Counted from the first letter of the stretch, positions 1 through 12,959 are shown. The stretch: 64,000 bases of DNA from Prosopocoilus inquinatus (GCA_036172665.1 CM069874.1:25441946-25505945); one strand, 5' to 3'. Notes: a model not told the origin generated them from the sequence alone. A program made the numbers and translations.

Positions 1-1609
1 GACGTCACGAATACCATGGTGTGTTCGGGGAGAAGTCAGAGATACTCACGCCAAACAATTTAAAAAGTGAGAGGAGGCTTAGAGGAAGTCCGAGGAGAAA
101 GAACCTAGAACTCTAGCGGGAAATAAAGAAAGACGTGCCAGTCAGACGTGAAAGTACCAAACTCTAAAAACCAGGTTCCTGCGTTTCAAGATTCATGTCC
201 AGAGAATTTGCGATTTTGCGATGGCATATTACTTTTTTCCTATTGGTTCCTGTTTATGTCATTAAGCCGTCATGGGCGTAATCCTGCACGAACCCACGAT
301 TGTTCAGAGATGGATCATTGTTCGCGTGTACTTGACACATTTTTTCTGTTGGATGCTACAACCGGAAGAGAAGCTTACTTCCGGCTTAGAGTCGCAATTA
401 CGTTTCGTCCAACAGATTTGAGAAACGCTCAGGTAAATGTAAAGCGTTTCTTCAAATGTTACAAACGTTGCGGTACAGGACAGATAAGAAAAAAAGCACT
501 CGCTTCGTGCAATAATTGATTTAAACAAACAATGAAGCTTATTTCGATCACCCTTTTCATGAAGTGCCTTACAGTTGTTGCCCATGGTTATGACTCATAA
601 TTTATGAGGCACAGTAAGCAGACACACTAATAACTTTACTGATTTGCTTGTACTGTTTGCACTCAGAGTATTTTCATCTTGTTTTAACCACATGTAACGA
701 CAAGGGATGGAGATGCTGTGAGTACAGCCAGTGTGAATCGATAACGCCATAACATGGCATCACGGTCCATACAAACTTATTTGTCTTGGGAATCCCTTCT
801 AATATTCTTAGAACTGGTTTAAACCAGCATCCATACAAAATAAAATAACAAAATAAAAATTGCATAAAGCACGAGTATAACCTCAAATATGACAACTATC
901 AACTTATTATTTATTTGTCAGTGTATCCAACCACACAGCATAAAGTAGCACCAATCACAGCCTCCTCTAATTATGAATTCCATTAATCACCCGGTACTTC
1001 TGACAACAGTTAATTTGTAATTGTTCAAATCATTATAAAAATAAATAATAATAAAAATAAACATCGGAACTACCAATAAAATTCACAATTTTCTCAGCAT
1101 ACTCAGCATATTCTGTTGTAATTAGGTTAACGGTATATTTTTTTTTTAATTTTCATAGAAGATATAAATAAATGTTACTTCATAGTGTACCGAACTATTT
1201 TATAGTATAACGAATTAATATTTAATTTCTAGCATATCAAGAATGAAATTAAAAAAATATATAAGGAGATATTTATAATAAATATATTTTTATTACAGAT
1301 TAAGGACAGATTATTTTTCATTACAAATTGCGGATTTTAAAATTATCTTAAAAAAATATAATATACCTGTATACATATATTCACTCTAAAAGTTAAGTAA
1401 CTAAAAGAGAATGATATCATGACATACTTGTATATTGTTTCGTAGGACAATTGGTTTTACTGTTTTCCTGTTTTATTCAGCTGCAATGATCCGTAGTGTT
1501 TTAAAGTAATTTTTTTTTCTAAATATCTGATACTAACTTTATCAGCGTTCGAAAGATGAAGATGCAACAAAATTGCCTTTACAACCTTTCTTCCGATCTC
1601 TTCAACTTC
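1..1609. other. upstream region, no gene recognised
   Basis: 1-600 is somewhat less AT-rich and holds an open frame at 148-519 (+). That frame lacks any domain I recognise and has no ATG at its start. A CAG|GTAAAT donor-like site at 429-437 would allow part of it to be an exon, but nothing else supports this. From 900 to 1550 the sequence is AT-rich with poly-A/T runs and shows nothing. Confidence 0.3.
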
Positions 1610-2980
1610 ACATATTTTTTTATAATAAATAGTATTTTATACAATAGGGAAGAGAATGGTAAACTTGTAACAATGATGACTTATCTAAGGTGTCTTTTAG
1701 CTTTAACAGAGTGTAGTAGGCAGTGTTTAATTTACCACAAACATGTTCAATTTGCTGAGCCCAGTCAAATTTATTATCCAGGTGTGAACTAAGAATTTGG
1801 ACGATGATGAAGATATATCGGTTTGCACCTGTCTTCCACCAAAATATAAGTACACAGTCTTGCTTGAATTAGGCACAAGTTTGTTTTTATTGCACCACTC
1901 TTCCATTTCAGCAGTTACAGTTTTGATCGAATCGTAATCAGATGGGGAGACACTGATTGAAGTATCGAAATTTACAAGTTTACCAGTAGTTTTAATGAAA
2001 TTCGGTAAGTCGTTAACATAAAGAAAAATATGAATGGACCAATCTCAGATCCTTGAACAACACCTTCAGTGATCTTAACTTTCGTAGAAGATACTCCTCC
2101 AGTTTTCACGGTGACCTGGCAGTTATTCAAGAAGGAAGCAATCCACTTAAGTATATTGCCTCTAATTCCCAGATTGTCGATTTTCTGTAGTAAAAAGTTG
2201 ACGTCGATGGTGTCGAAGGCCCATGAGAGATCAAAGAACACTGCAGCAACATATCTGTTCATTGTAAATACAGTCAACAAATTCAAACGTTGCAGTTTCA
2301 GTATGTCTGTTCGTTAAGAAGCCATGTTGCGATTTATTAATGAGATTTTGTTTATTTAAAAAATTCATCAGTCTATTGTGAATTAATTTCTCAAAAATAT
2401 TTGGAAAATCACTGAGGAGAACGATGAATCGAAAGTTTTCGCCTTTCTTGAACACCGGAATCAGTACTCCGACCTTGAGAGAAGTTGGACGTTATTGATA
2501 GGTTAATAAGAAACACCAACGGTTTAATAAAAGCATCAATTCTGTATTTTAATATTTTGGTAGACAAACCATCGTAGCCTACATAGTTTTTGTTGTGTAA
2601 GTTTTTTATATCCATTAGTTCAGCTTCTTCTACTAGAGGAAAATACATACTAATGGTTATACCTTCGGAAGTAGTGCAATTATTAGACACATTGTCTTTA
2701 AAATGTTTGTGGATTGTGTCTTTGGCAATCGACGAAAAATATCTGCCGAATTAATTAGCAACGTCCAAAGGGTCAGATATTATATTGTGATCTTGATGCA
2801 GTGTAATTTTTTCATTAAGCAATTAATAGATTTTTGTTTTCGACTGTTCACGCTTTTAGGATGTAATAAGTGACGGATGGTTCAAATTCATTTGAATTAA
2901 ACATTTCTTTAATCGTTGCATAATTGAGAAAGAGATTGTTCCAAAACGTTCTTGTTTTTAACCAAATTGGTTTGTTGTTT
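1610..2980 (-). pseudogene. non-LTR retrotransposon (LINE) reverse transcriptase remnant
   Basis: Read on the minus strand, several frames together give a decayed RT of the Jockey/CR1 type. In order: HNIISDPLDVAN and FSSIAKDTI (near 2720-2800), NYVGYDGLSTKILKY (about 2575), FEKLIHNRLMNFLNKQNLIN with SQHGF (about 2330-2400), FFDLSWAFDTID (2206-2241, motif A), GVVQGSEIGPFIFF (2023-2064, motif B), then CNKNKLVPNSSKTVYLYFGG and SHLDNKFDWAQQIEHVCGKL (about 1730-1790). The expected YADD catalytic box is NFDT instead, and several frameshifts separate the blocks, so the copy is dead. The 5' endonuclease part is missing. Confidence 0.85.
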
Positions 2981-3349
2981 TCTTTTTAATTTATAACTGT
3001 CTTTTAAATTCTGTAAACGAACATGATTTTTATGAACCTTTAACATCATGAAAAGTATAATATAAAAAAATAGTAATTGTGATGCTAGGTATTTGATCTG
3101 CTTTTATGTAAATGGAAGATTTTCCTTCCTTTAAAAACATCAAACATATTCATTTCTAATCTTTATCCAAACCTGCTAAAACAGTGTACGATTAAGATTA
3201 CAGATGATCACGTTTTTAGCATATTTTTTTATTTTATTTTCTCGAAACCTTTTTAAAATAAACATTTGTTCCAGTAGAAGTTGTTTCTTTTTCAAAATTC
3301 TATTTAGTGATATTCAACTCGACATACATTCCCATTCAAAGTTTGAAAG

Positions 3350-3737
3350 TTGTTGCACCGATCATTAAATGAACTTGTAGTCTTTCCTTATTAAGCATAG
3401 GACTGATATGTTCACGTTATCGTTTCAGTAGCGCCATAAAATTGCATCGAACAGGCATATCATGTAATGGGATTGTTCGTATAATTTACGGCGTTCTTAC
3501 TATATGATATAACATGGCGATATATTCCGGAGATCGAGGTACAACTGGTTAACTAATTATTCTGAAAATCTTTATTTGTTGAAGAGTTGATTGCATAACT
3601 GTAATTTTTGTTGTTGCGTTAATTATGTCCGCGGTCTCACGTTTGCATTCATGCATCGCTCTAATATTTTAAATTGCCCGCTTCATTAGAATTTGAACCG
3701 CGCAAAATATATACTCCCGATCCGTATTTATTATTAT
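3350..3737 (+). repeat. dispersed ~370-bp repeat, copy 1
   Basis: Shares long aligned stretches with 8625-9010 (reverse) and 47330-47790 (forward). Examples are GTTTCAGTAGCGCC, TTTACGGCGTTCTTACTATA, GATCGAGGTACAACTGG, TCTGAAAATCTTTA, AGAGTTGATT and TTTGAACCGCGCAAAATATA. Compared with copy 3 it lacks part of the middle (about 50 bp around the poly-T/ACAAAAAACAGAG segment). No terminal inverted repeats, coding frame or clear target duplication is seen, so the class is unknown. Confidence 0.8.
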
Positions 3738-4639
3738 GGCTCGGACATTCCTAGGATATCTGGTAAAAAAAACAGTATACAGATAAACAAAGCACGGCGT
3801 AGATTTCAACGTCGCCGCTGAACGGTGTATATGCCCGAGGCACTCTCACCCTCGTGCTCATTGCACCAGAAGCAACAGTTTGATGAAAATTGCGTGTATA
3901 ACAGAATTGCCTTTATAGTTTCCTTCAAATTAATAATTATGAGTCTTGGGAGTCTTATTTGGGAGTCTTTCGGCTATATAAACAAGTTTTTATATCCACT
4001 CGACCAGAACTGTAGTGGTTACTACGTGCCACGTAGACTTCTTGGACTTCGATTGGTTTACTGTTTTGTTTTTACAGGGCAGACGCGTTAAAGATTCGAA
4101 ATTTTTCCGACTACGACAGCTTCAGCGTATTAGTAGTTTATCATATGTTTAACGAGATATTCCGCCTAAATCCTCCTAGGTCTGTTTATTATTAATTTTT
4201 TTCACAACTTCTGTCGACTTCATATTTATATGAGACGGGTAGTCTGAAACACTTGATATATTGTAACTATTTATACGTTAATTATTGTAATGTATCCATG
4301 ATTTAATAAAGGAACAAATGAACAAGACCAAGGAGCTAATTGTATTTTTGCAAACCACCGTTTTGGAGTCACTGAACCAAGTGATATGAGTTGTTACTAA
4401 AACAAATCGGATTACACACACACGTGTACACAGACTGCAGTGTTTTGTAATGACGATAACGTTAGCTAACGGGATTAATTGTCATTTACTGCCAAATCGT
4501 CTTATTTATTTTTTATGAACGGACTGAGCAAACGTTTTGATGTTGCACCTAAAACCCATTTGCATGCACAAACAACCCGGCAGGTAAAAACTAAAAGCCT
4601 CTGATCCAGAAGGCCTTTGACTGAATATACGCCGCGTTA
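3738..4639. other. upstream of the ATPase beta promoter, nothing recognised
   Basis: Contains a chance-sized open frame (3825-4091), an AATAAA at 4303 and a short CA-rich patch near 4415-4430. No domain, splice pair or repeat is convincing. Regulatory sequence for the downstream gene may lie here but cannot be picked out by eye. Confidence 0.3.
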
Positions 4640-4723
4640 CGTCACTCGTGCTCTCTTCGTTCAGTCGTGCTATCTGTAGAGTTGGTTGTGGTAAGTTTAG
4701 TTCACTCCGTGCGGTTGTGGAGA
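4640..4723 (+). promoter_or_regulatory. probable core promoter and 5' leader of the ATPase beta gene
   Basis: A TCAGT at 4661-4665 matches the arthropod initiator, with the likely first transcribed base at 4663. That gives a leader of about 61 nt before the ATG at 4724. No convincing TATA box is seen at the expected distance and no clear downstream promoter element. The leader contains TG|GTAAGT at 4689-4696, a strong splice-donor match that the main transcript does not need. It could start an alternative 5' splice pattern (see 48835-48988). The surrounding 80 bp are less AT-rich than the flanks. The start site is inferred, not shown. Confidence 0.4.
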
Positions 4724-4862
4724 ATGGCCGTCGAAAAAAGCGAAAATGGAGCCGCTTTTCCGTATTTGAAACCGCCAGAGCAAAGCAACTGGGAAAAATT
4801 CACAACCTTACTGTACAATAAAAGTGATCACAGTGTCCTGGGCAGGACCGGAAAAAATTGGG
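4724..4862 (+). CDS. nrv2: exon 1, Na+/K+-ATPase beta subunit (cytoplasmic N-terminus)
   Basis: Encodes residues 1-46 and the first base of codon 47. The peptide MAVEKSENGAAFPYLKPPEQ begins a tail ending in LLYNKSDHSVLGRTGKNW. This fits the beta-subunit signature (aromatic, then YN, six residues, a hydrophobic residue, GRT, three residues, W) with one conservative departure. The frame stays open upstream to 4667, but the first ATG in it is 4724, so that is the start. The donor is G|GTACGT at 4863, phase 1. A GC-rich patch follows at about 5017-5060. The next exon lies 47.5 kb downstream, so a gene finder could easily miss this exon or split the gene. Confidence 0.93.
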
Positions 4863-5016
4863 GTACGTTATCATATCAACAGTTTCTTATCTGCGTCCAT
4901 TCCACATGTATTATACATATTATGTATGTACATTTAATAAACGCGATTGTGAATGAATATTACTTATAGAGAGTTATTCTCGTTCGCTTTAAATTTTTAA
5001 AAAGCGTTTAATTATA

Positions 5017-5060
5017 AATTGCGGCGCGGCGCGGTGCGGCGTGGCGTTCCGGACGATCCG
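5017..5060. other. GC-rich patch just downstream of exon 1
   Basis: A run of GCGGC/GCGGT units (GCGGCGCGGCGCGGTGCGGC, then GTGGCGTTCCGG) stands out sharply in an AT-rich intron, about 155 bp after the exon 1 donor. Its place near the transcription start suits a regulatory or structured-RNA role, but no factor site is evident. Confidence 0.4.
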
Positions 5061-5844
5061 GTCTCTTATTAAAACTTTCACTACTTTAAAAATATAATTA
5101 AAAAACGAAAACAGTGGTAAACACGTTCGTTGCGTCACACCAATTTCGTATTCGTAATAGGTACTCATTATCAGAGCCGTTTGTGTACTGTTTTCCCGCG
5201 AAATGTTGTAAGTAATCCAGTCATCAACCTTCTTCGAATCGAATCATATCTTTCAATTGAATTTCGTTTCCGTTTCATGCGACCAACGGTTTTGTCTTTT
5301 TTTACGTAAAAAAATAAGTTGCCAAGAACTGGTAAAATCGATATTTTATTGCTTCTGTACGCTGACGCTGTGGGTTTATAATTAAAAAAAATTTTGAACT
5401 CATGCATCTTAAAATTATTCTTATTGCAACCAATGGTATGAACTTCGTTATTTTCAACCCCTTTTATAAGTGCAGACTATTCATTTAGGGGAGGTGGATT
5501 AGTCATTCTTCGGAGGGTTATAAATCGTCAATGTTATTTAAAAATACAGAGAATAAAATTGTATCCGCCATTAGTATTTCTTGGGGGAATTCCCCCAACA
5601 GTATTCACCAGATAGTAATACTTTTATTTCTTGTTTTGCTTAAAAGCATTTAACGTAATAAATTGGCGCTTATAATACAAAGGCTCCCGTAATCGCTTTG
5701 AGTTTTTTATTGATCGCAAACTTTCAGATTTCTAATATAAAAATGAAGAAAACTTTACCAACATGCTTTTATGAGATCAAGTTTAGTAGAACAGGACCGT
5801 GTATTAGAAGATGTACCTTGATCCTGAGGGTAGGGTTGGGTACG

Positions 5845-6039
5845 TAACTCGTTACGTCACGTCACGTCACATGATAAATTCCATTGGGAATATTAATCAG
5901 GTTTTTGCATTATTTGATCGATAGGACCACTGAATTGATTCCATTTTTGGTGAATCAAATTAAGCTTTAAGAGACATTAAAAGTCACTCTATTTACTTCA
6001 CCTTAACGAACAGAAGTTTCATGTGACGTCACGAGTTAC
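5845..6039. repeat. short inverted-repeat element rich in CGTCAC
   Basis: The left end GTAACTCGTTACGTCAC carries CGTCAC three times in tandem. The right end GTGACGTCACGAGTTAC is its reverse complement apart from spacing. The 195-bp span could be a small MITE. The tandem TACGTCA/CGTCAC units also resemble CRE-type (TGACGTCA) sites. Confidence 0.5.
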
Positions 6040-6173
6040 TTTCGTGGGGGGAGAGGGTAAGGATCAAACTACACATTTAAATGGGAACAAGACAACCTGC
6101 TAGATACAATATCAGATTCACCAACCTTGGGAGAGATAAGTTATTTATGTGCTGCCACAGTTTTAATTCTGTA

Positions 6174-6723
6174 CAGGGTGCTGCATTGATGAACGCAACA
6201 TAGGAAATCCCATGTTAATTTAACAGCTTACATATATTTTGGCTTCTCTAATTATTTTACAGTTAAATTCCATTTAGGTTTTTTTAAAAAGTACTCTTCA
6301 AAATGAGTCTGTCTGTGCAGTTTTTTTTTGTTCAGTTATTCAGTAACGAAATTCAATTTTTACCAAAGTATCGGTACGGCCTTGACCAGTGAATGTTAAA
6401 ATAAATTACTGGAAAAGCTTTTTCTGTCAATACTTTTCAAAAACGACTAGATTTATTAATCATCAGTCCAGTTTTCACAATTATTGATCAAGGCCGTACT
6501 GACAGTTTGGTATAAATTGAATTTAGTTACTGAATCTTAAAATATCTAGAAACTGAACAAATGAAAAATTCTCAAACTGCACAGATAGATTCATCTCGAA
6601 GAGTATTAAAAAAAAAAAAAACTAAATGGAGTTTTTCTGTAAAATAATTAGAAAACCCAATATTCGGGCACCTTTAAATTAACATGGGATTTTCTATGTT
6701 GCGTTCATTAATGCAGCATCCTG
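6174..6723. mobile_element. TA-flanked foldback MITE with ~230-bp inverted arms
   Basis: TA|CAGGGTGCTGCATTGATGAA at the left and TTCATTAATGCAGCATCCTG|TA at the right are inverted copies. Homology continues inward through GCAACATAGGAAATCCCATG, the CTGTGCAGTTT and AAATTCAATTT blocks and TACGGCCTTGA..CA at 6380 and 6485. TA duplication and CAGGGTG ends are those of Tc1/mariner-type elements. No transposase remains, so this is non-autonomous. Confidence 0.82.
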
Positions 6724-8624
6724 TATACGAAGAAAAATCATTCAGTATATTTTAGACATCCTGTACGGAGACTTTAAAAACCTTGAGCGTCTCAATTTGC
6801 AATATCAATTGCTACAAATATAATTATTTTAATGCTAGGTACCTATAGTATTATTTTTTTAAAATTAAATCGTATTTTTAAAACTACCCAATACGGTTTA
6901 AAATGGACCAATTTAGAGATAGAACAATATTGCAATTTTTCATAACCAGTTTTATTTTATTTGAACAGATCGTGTTGAAATAATTTTTTAATTCTATCTA
7001 AAGTTCTTCCTTAAAAACTTTTAATGATCGGTTTAAGAGATTAACCCTTTACAGGCTGTTTCAAAATTAGTGTCCGACTCGATAGCAGCAGATTTACTAA
7101 GACCATTCAAGTACAAAATTGCAAGAAAAAAGTTATCAAAGACATTTCAAAAATCAACTTCCTTTGAGGCCAAAATGGAAACTATGATCCATTTCTTACA
7201 TATACATACACGTACACAAGTTCCATGTCCGAATGAATTATACGCGTGTTATACATTTTTTCCGCATAAAACCATAAACAGAAACGATTTAAAGTTTCGG
7301 CTCAAGGTAATGTTAGTGTTCCCTTTTATTCCGGCAGGGTTTATTGCTCTGGTAACGCAATACAGCTGAACCAGTGTCCATCAACCAATTTATATCTGAA
7401 TCTTTAACGCATTTTGTGTTACAAACTAAGCATATTAAACCCCCTAGGCAAACATACTTTTTGTTTGTTTTTTTGTGTACTACCTGTGGTTGATGGGTCG
7501 GAATCACTCAGTACACAGACAATATCGTGAGTTGTGTCTCGATCTCCTGACAGTTTTGTGAGTTAAAATTTTGTTAAATATCTTGCAAATGCTTAATATA
7601 CAGAGTATCCCAGAAACGTTCATAAAACTCAGGTACTTTTTTTCTAAGAGTGTGACCTATGACGTATTCTTTTATAATATTCTCTTTTTATAAATAATGA
7701 TCTTTAATTCTATTTGTTTTTTTCTGTTTCTGTTTTTGAGTTTTAGGCTAAGTAAATTTCAAATTCAACGTCTTGATTAAATGTTTATTTTGCTGTTTTT
7801 AGAAAAAAATGATAGAGGATTTCTTCTTTCTAATTTAAAGTTTCCATTAGGTTTTACCCACTTGCCTCGCAGTGTTCTGTTACCCTCTTTGGAGCGTTTG
7901 TATGTACAAGAAAAAAAATCAGTTACCAAAAGAAATGATATTTGCAGTTTTATGCTTAGAAAATTTAAAATAATACGTTTACTTGTGAATGGTATTTTCG
8001 CATTGGAATATTAATATTCTCATTATACAAAAAAAGATACATGAAGAAAAGTAAGATTATTTGCAAAGATTAAATAGACTTTAGATAAAAGAACCGAACT
8101 TTGAGAAAATACAATTAACAAAATAAATTAGTCCTCAAAAACTACCATGTGTTTTTAGATAGGCACAAAAGGCAGCGCACTGTCCTTTTGGTTTCAGGAG
8201 ATTTTGAGAGTATTATAAGCTTAAAGTGGCTAGTAACCCGTTACACCAAACTCTTAAGTCGAACTTAAAGTAGGTATCGCTTGTAATGAGACACTTGAGA
8301 TTACACCACGTTGAGTAAATTCTAAACGCTGCTTAAAGTTAAGCTGACTTTAAGTGTATGACTCATTCTCTGAAATGTTTAAAATATGCACCATTTCGAG
8401 AGCCCATTTATTCTATTTGTTAGAACAAATAGGTTATTAATTTGTAAATCAAATTGATCAAACTGCTAGGCCGTGAAAAAATTCACAAACAAGGTCTGTA
8501 TCTTTTAAGATAATTTCTTAAATATTAAATATATTATTTCAGTACCAAACTAGTGGTAAACATAACTTTAAGTAAATTGTTCTCATTTATAAAAATAATA
8601 ATAAAGAAAAAGCAATAAGAAATG

Positions 8625-9010
8625 TAATAATTATGGATAGGGGAAATATATTTTGCGCGGTTCAAATTGTAATGAAGCGGGCAATAAAAAAGATTAGACC
8701 GTAGCGTGCAAACAAACGCGAGGGCTGCGGAGACAATTAACGTCGCTTCAGCAATGGTGTTACTCAGTATAACAAAAAACAGAGCAATATTGCCGCAATA
8801 AAAAATTACAGTTACGCAATCAACTCTTCTTGTTTAAATGTGTAAAGATTTTCAGAGTAAATAGTTGACCAATTGTACCTCGACCTCCGCCACATTGCAC
8901 AGAGTGTAAGAACGCCGTAAATTATTTTCACCGTCCCGTTACATAATGTGCCTGTTCGATACATTTTTACGGCGCTACTGAAACGATGGCGAAAATCCTA
9001 TCCTTAGTAA
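8625..9010 (-). repeat. dispersed ~370-bp repeat, copy 2 (reverse)
   Basis: Reverse-complement relative of 3350-3737 and 47330-47790. It keeps the middle segment that copy 1 lacks (GAGTAACACC, TTGTTATACTGAGT when read on the minus strand), so it and copy 3 are nearer full length. It ends near TTTGCGCGGTTCAAATT on its left side. Confidence 0.8.
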
Positions 9011-9519
9011 TAATTGAGCAACAAATTTTGACGTTACACTTGACAGCTTAGCAGTTGAACTTACAAGTAACGTGCATGCAGCGAACAAATTCTCGGCCAC
9101 GACCTACTTGATCAGATTTTTATTTAGACACTCGTTAGTTGGGCAACAAATAAAGTAGGAGCATGAAATTATCAGGGCCAGTTATACGGTGAGATCTTTT
9201 GAAAACAGGCCAGAGTTTGCTTTGAAACATATGCCTGAACGGTCTAAAATAAATTAGTAATCAGATTTGTCAGGGGACAAACGTTAAAATATTTTTTAAA
9301 TTATGGATAGAATGGTTCGAATGAACAAGAATCGATTTTATTAAAACGTTAGGAATCAAAACTGGAGAGTATAGTGTATGGAATTACTCATTACCAGAGT
9401 GCCGCAATGATTTTTTTGTGATGTTTTGACGTTAAAGTGTTTATAAATGAAATCGACTCTTGTCCGATGAAAATTGCGAATTATAATTATTTTGACGTCT
9501 ATTTTAAAATCTAAGACAT

Positions 9520-9797
9520 ACGGTGGGTTTCACAAAAAATGTTAAACAGCGATTAATTTAATTCTGTGATTAAGGAACGTCAGTGGACAAAGTTAACAAT
9601 AGCTTTGAAACAACCAATAATATCGTTTTACCCAGCCAAATCATAGGCTTTAATCAAGGTTTTAAATGAATCAGATTAAGGCCCGATCTTACCATCTCCT
9701 GATAAATTTAACCGTAGGATAATATGTTGACACAATGGTTCCTAGGATTTTAACCTGGGGGTGGTAAGATCGGTTAGATTTTTGTGAAACTGGTGGT
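9520..9797. repeat. probable MITE with TTTCACAAAAA inverted ends
   Basis: GGTGGGTTTCACAAAAA at the left and TTTTTGTGAAACTGGTGG at the right are imperfect inverted repeats. An inner pair, GGCCCGATCTTACCATCTCC and GGTGGTAAGATCGG, is also inverted. A related block (GACCGATCTTTCCACCTCCT..AAAGATCGGGCC) occurs at 23341-23474, so the inner pair belongs to a dispersed family. Confidence 0.6.
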
Positions 9798-11094
9798 GAA
9801 CTTTGCTTTTTTCATGGCCCACATTAGCCTGCTTTCAGTAAATCGCTTTATACAAAGGAAGTTTAAACTGACGTTCAACTGAACCAGGTTTGAAGTGAAC
9901 ATAATCGCTTCAACTTTTATTTATGAATGTATTAATAGCCATATCTTCTTAAGATCCTATGCGAATTTGTTTACTTTTAACCTAGTTCAGTTAAACTTGA
10001 GCTTAAAGAGCCTTTGTACATACAACTGGTCCTCACAAACTTATTGCTCAATGTGTAACACGATCTTCAGTCCACTGTTCTATATTTTTCGTAGAATACT
10101 ACGTAAGTATAATGTAAATCAAATTAGACTCATACCATCCTCTTCATTTGAGCTTTCTTCGTTCACACCTAACATGTTTATACACGACTTTCTAATTTTT
10201 ATTGTCTGAATTTTGTTCCACACTGTTGCTGTTACATTTATGGCGGAAATTTCCAGAGTTAAAGTATGTACCTCTGTGTATAAGTTGCTGACTGCAAAGT
10301 AAAGACATTAGTAAAATTCATACTGCAGAACATGCAGTGTATTTTTATGTTCACATTACTGGGTCGTTCATACGTACGAATTCACATCATTGAGCGACTA
10401 CTACTTGTTTATTTACATTTATTTATCCGTTTGTTTGCATGATTTAAAATTATGGACGTGCGAGGTTGTAAATGTACTGAACTTTCTAAAATACTTTTCT
10501 CATCAATCAAAAATAAAATTAGAATGCACCACAAAAAGGAAAATTTTAACAATTGCAAGAGATTTCAATTGTTTCTAAAGTTTAACCTGTGATGAACATT
10601 TTTTTTGATCTAAGAAAAAGTGGTTGATCGCCAAATTCCTTTTATTATCAAAGAGCACATGCAGCAACTTTTAGTTTCACATTGCAGTCATATATTTTCA
10701 TTTCTGCAATTGCAGCATAATTCCTGATCCATTTGAATACTCGGTCGACCACACGATCGTGACTTGCGTCGTAAACATTCATAGAAATTCCACATTTGTT
10801 CGTCGTCCGTATGTCATAGAATTCATTATGTAACACGTGACGATAAATATGAAATTTTTAGGTCGCACTGCAAAACAAGCACGACGTAAGCAGATTATAG
10901 TTTCAATGACAACATGGAAATAATTGTTGAGTTGAATCGTTCTGTCTCTTTCTCAAGGATTTGATTTTCAGATTACTTTCGACATCTGCGAAGGGTCGCC
11001 TACTTTAAATTAAATTGGAAGATCTCATTCAATGTTCATATTTTAAATTTGATTGAGAGAGACAGAGGCATCCGCAGTGAATGTGCTTTATAGT

Positions 11095-11209
11095 GTTTTC
11101 GATTGGGGTGCACTAGGTGCACTGAGTGCAGCTTTATCTCGTTTCAAGCATATGGAATAAAAGGAGATGAAGATACACTCAGTGCACATAGTGCACGCCA
11201 AACGAAAAC
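11095..11209. mobile_element. 115-bp MITE with GTTTTCG ends and TGCACT repeats
   Basis: GTTTTCGATTGGGGTGCACT at the left is matched in inverse by AGTGCACGCCAAACGAAAAC at the right. Inside, the arms carry repeated TGCAC(T)..GAGTGCA palindromes, so the whole can fold into a long hairpin. No coding capacity. Target duplication is unclear. Confidence 0.65.
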
Positions 11210-12111
11210 GTTATTAGTTCCTTCATTCGATACTTCTCTGTCACTTTGTAAAATATTTAATATCTAATCTTGCTTGGTGTCAAATGAACCTTAGGAAGCT
11301 ATCCTTTGTTATTTGTAAAAAAAAGTATTAAATCTCACATATCTGCTTTTGGGAAAAGTCTTTTGTTTATTAATTTTAATTGAATTCAAAGTTTCTGTAC
11401 ATATTGAAAAATGCTGAAAAAATATTCTTCATAAGGAAGAAAAATAAAATAAAATTATCAAATTGTATCATCGACTCAGACAGAGGACAACAAAAGACAC
11501 TTGATGGAATAACAAAATGAAATATGTAAATACAAAGAATAACAAAATCTTGGATAGTTGATTAGTTCACTTTACTGTTAATTCAAAACTAATTTAGGAA
11601 TTTTTTTAGGTATGTAATTATTTACCTTCACTTTTCTGATGTGATCTTAACGTTATACTAAAGTTAAAGCAACCCTCACTTACTTATCAAAATTAATTCA
11701 GTGCTCAAGTTAAATTTAGAACAAGGAAAAAAAAAGAATGATAAATAAATGAGAAAATGCAGAAGAAAAATTTCAAAAGTTAATTTGAAAGAAAAAGAAT
11801 TGAGATAGGAGAAAAATTATTTTTCAATTTTTTTTTGCAACAATTATAGAAGATAACAATGTTCTGAAGAAAGAACGGAGAGAAAGCAAACAGATGATCA
11901 GTTTAAGAAATGTTGTTTTAAGTATCATGCATCGTAGACAGGAAAAAAAGGACGCTTTCAACTTTGCTTACTTCTAATGACAAGACCGGATTTAGCACAG
12001 TTTATTGCTTCCAGTTATTTTGTTGTTGTCTACAAATCCGCACGTTTCTGTTCTATCAATGAGTAATAAATAACTAATTTGTTTTCCTTTACTCATTGCA
12101 TTATCATTCTA

Positions 12112-12877
12112 CAGTGTGTCCATGGATCGACTTGACAAGAGGAAAAAATATCAATTTTTCACAAAAAAATTATTCTTTATTTATTTCTATCTCTTTCTGC
12201 TTTCCAAGAAATTTCAGAAATAATGCTTAAATTAAAATTTTGAACTACAGTCTGTCAAAAAATTCAAATTTCTCAATTTTATATTACAGAAATCAAAGTA
12301 ATGTTTTTACTATTGATTTAGACAAAAAGTGTAGTTTACTGTCCAAGTAACTTTAAAAATTACACTACGTTAGAGTTTTTTGAGTAAAGGGGGTTTAAAA
12401 TATTCAAATATCTAAATTTTTTATAAACAATAAAACCGTATTGTTATTGATTTTACACATTCAGAAATCATCTCGTAGTTGAGTTTTGAAACAGAGTGTC
12501 TAAAAATTACATATTTTTGAAGGGTTTTCTACTATTTAATTTACTCTGTAGCGATATTGTTTTCGTCTTTTTCTTCGGCCTCTTCACATCCAACGCTGAT
12601 ACGGTTTCATCAATTTTTTTTAAGTAATCGGAATGTTTCACGTGGCACCATTGTAACGTGAAACTTTTTATGAAAACGATCAATCGCGTATTGTTTAGGA
12701 GACATTAAATAATTCCATAATATTTTATTAAATAAACGCATTCTTTAATTTAAATTTAAGCATTTTTTCTGAAGTTTCTTGAGATGGAAACCTTTTGTAA
12801 AGATTTTTTTTGGGTAAAGTTGATATTAAAAAGTTTTTCTTCTTGTCAAGTCGAGTCGTGGATATACGGACATCCTG
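12112..12877. mobile_element. TA-flanked MITE, 766 bp, with a partial second right end beyond it
   Basis: TA|CAGTGTGTCCATGGATCGAC at the left faces GTGGATATACGGACATCCTG|TA at the right. The inner GACTTGACAAGAGG and TCTTGTCAAGTCGAG are inverted. The interior is AT-rich without coding capacity. Confidence 0.7.
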
Positions 12878-12959
12878 TATAAAATGTTCAGTTATTCAGA
12901 GAAAAATATAGTTATACAGAATGCTAATCTATAATAATTTCTTTTTGTTCTTACCATAC

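Noticed and set aside
148..519. 123-codon open frame near the window start
   Set aside because: No ATG at its start, no recognisable domain, and an equally open frame on the other strand over part of it. A donor-like site alone is not enough.
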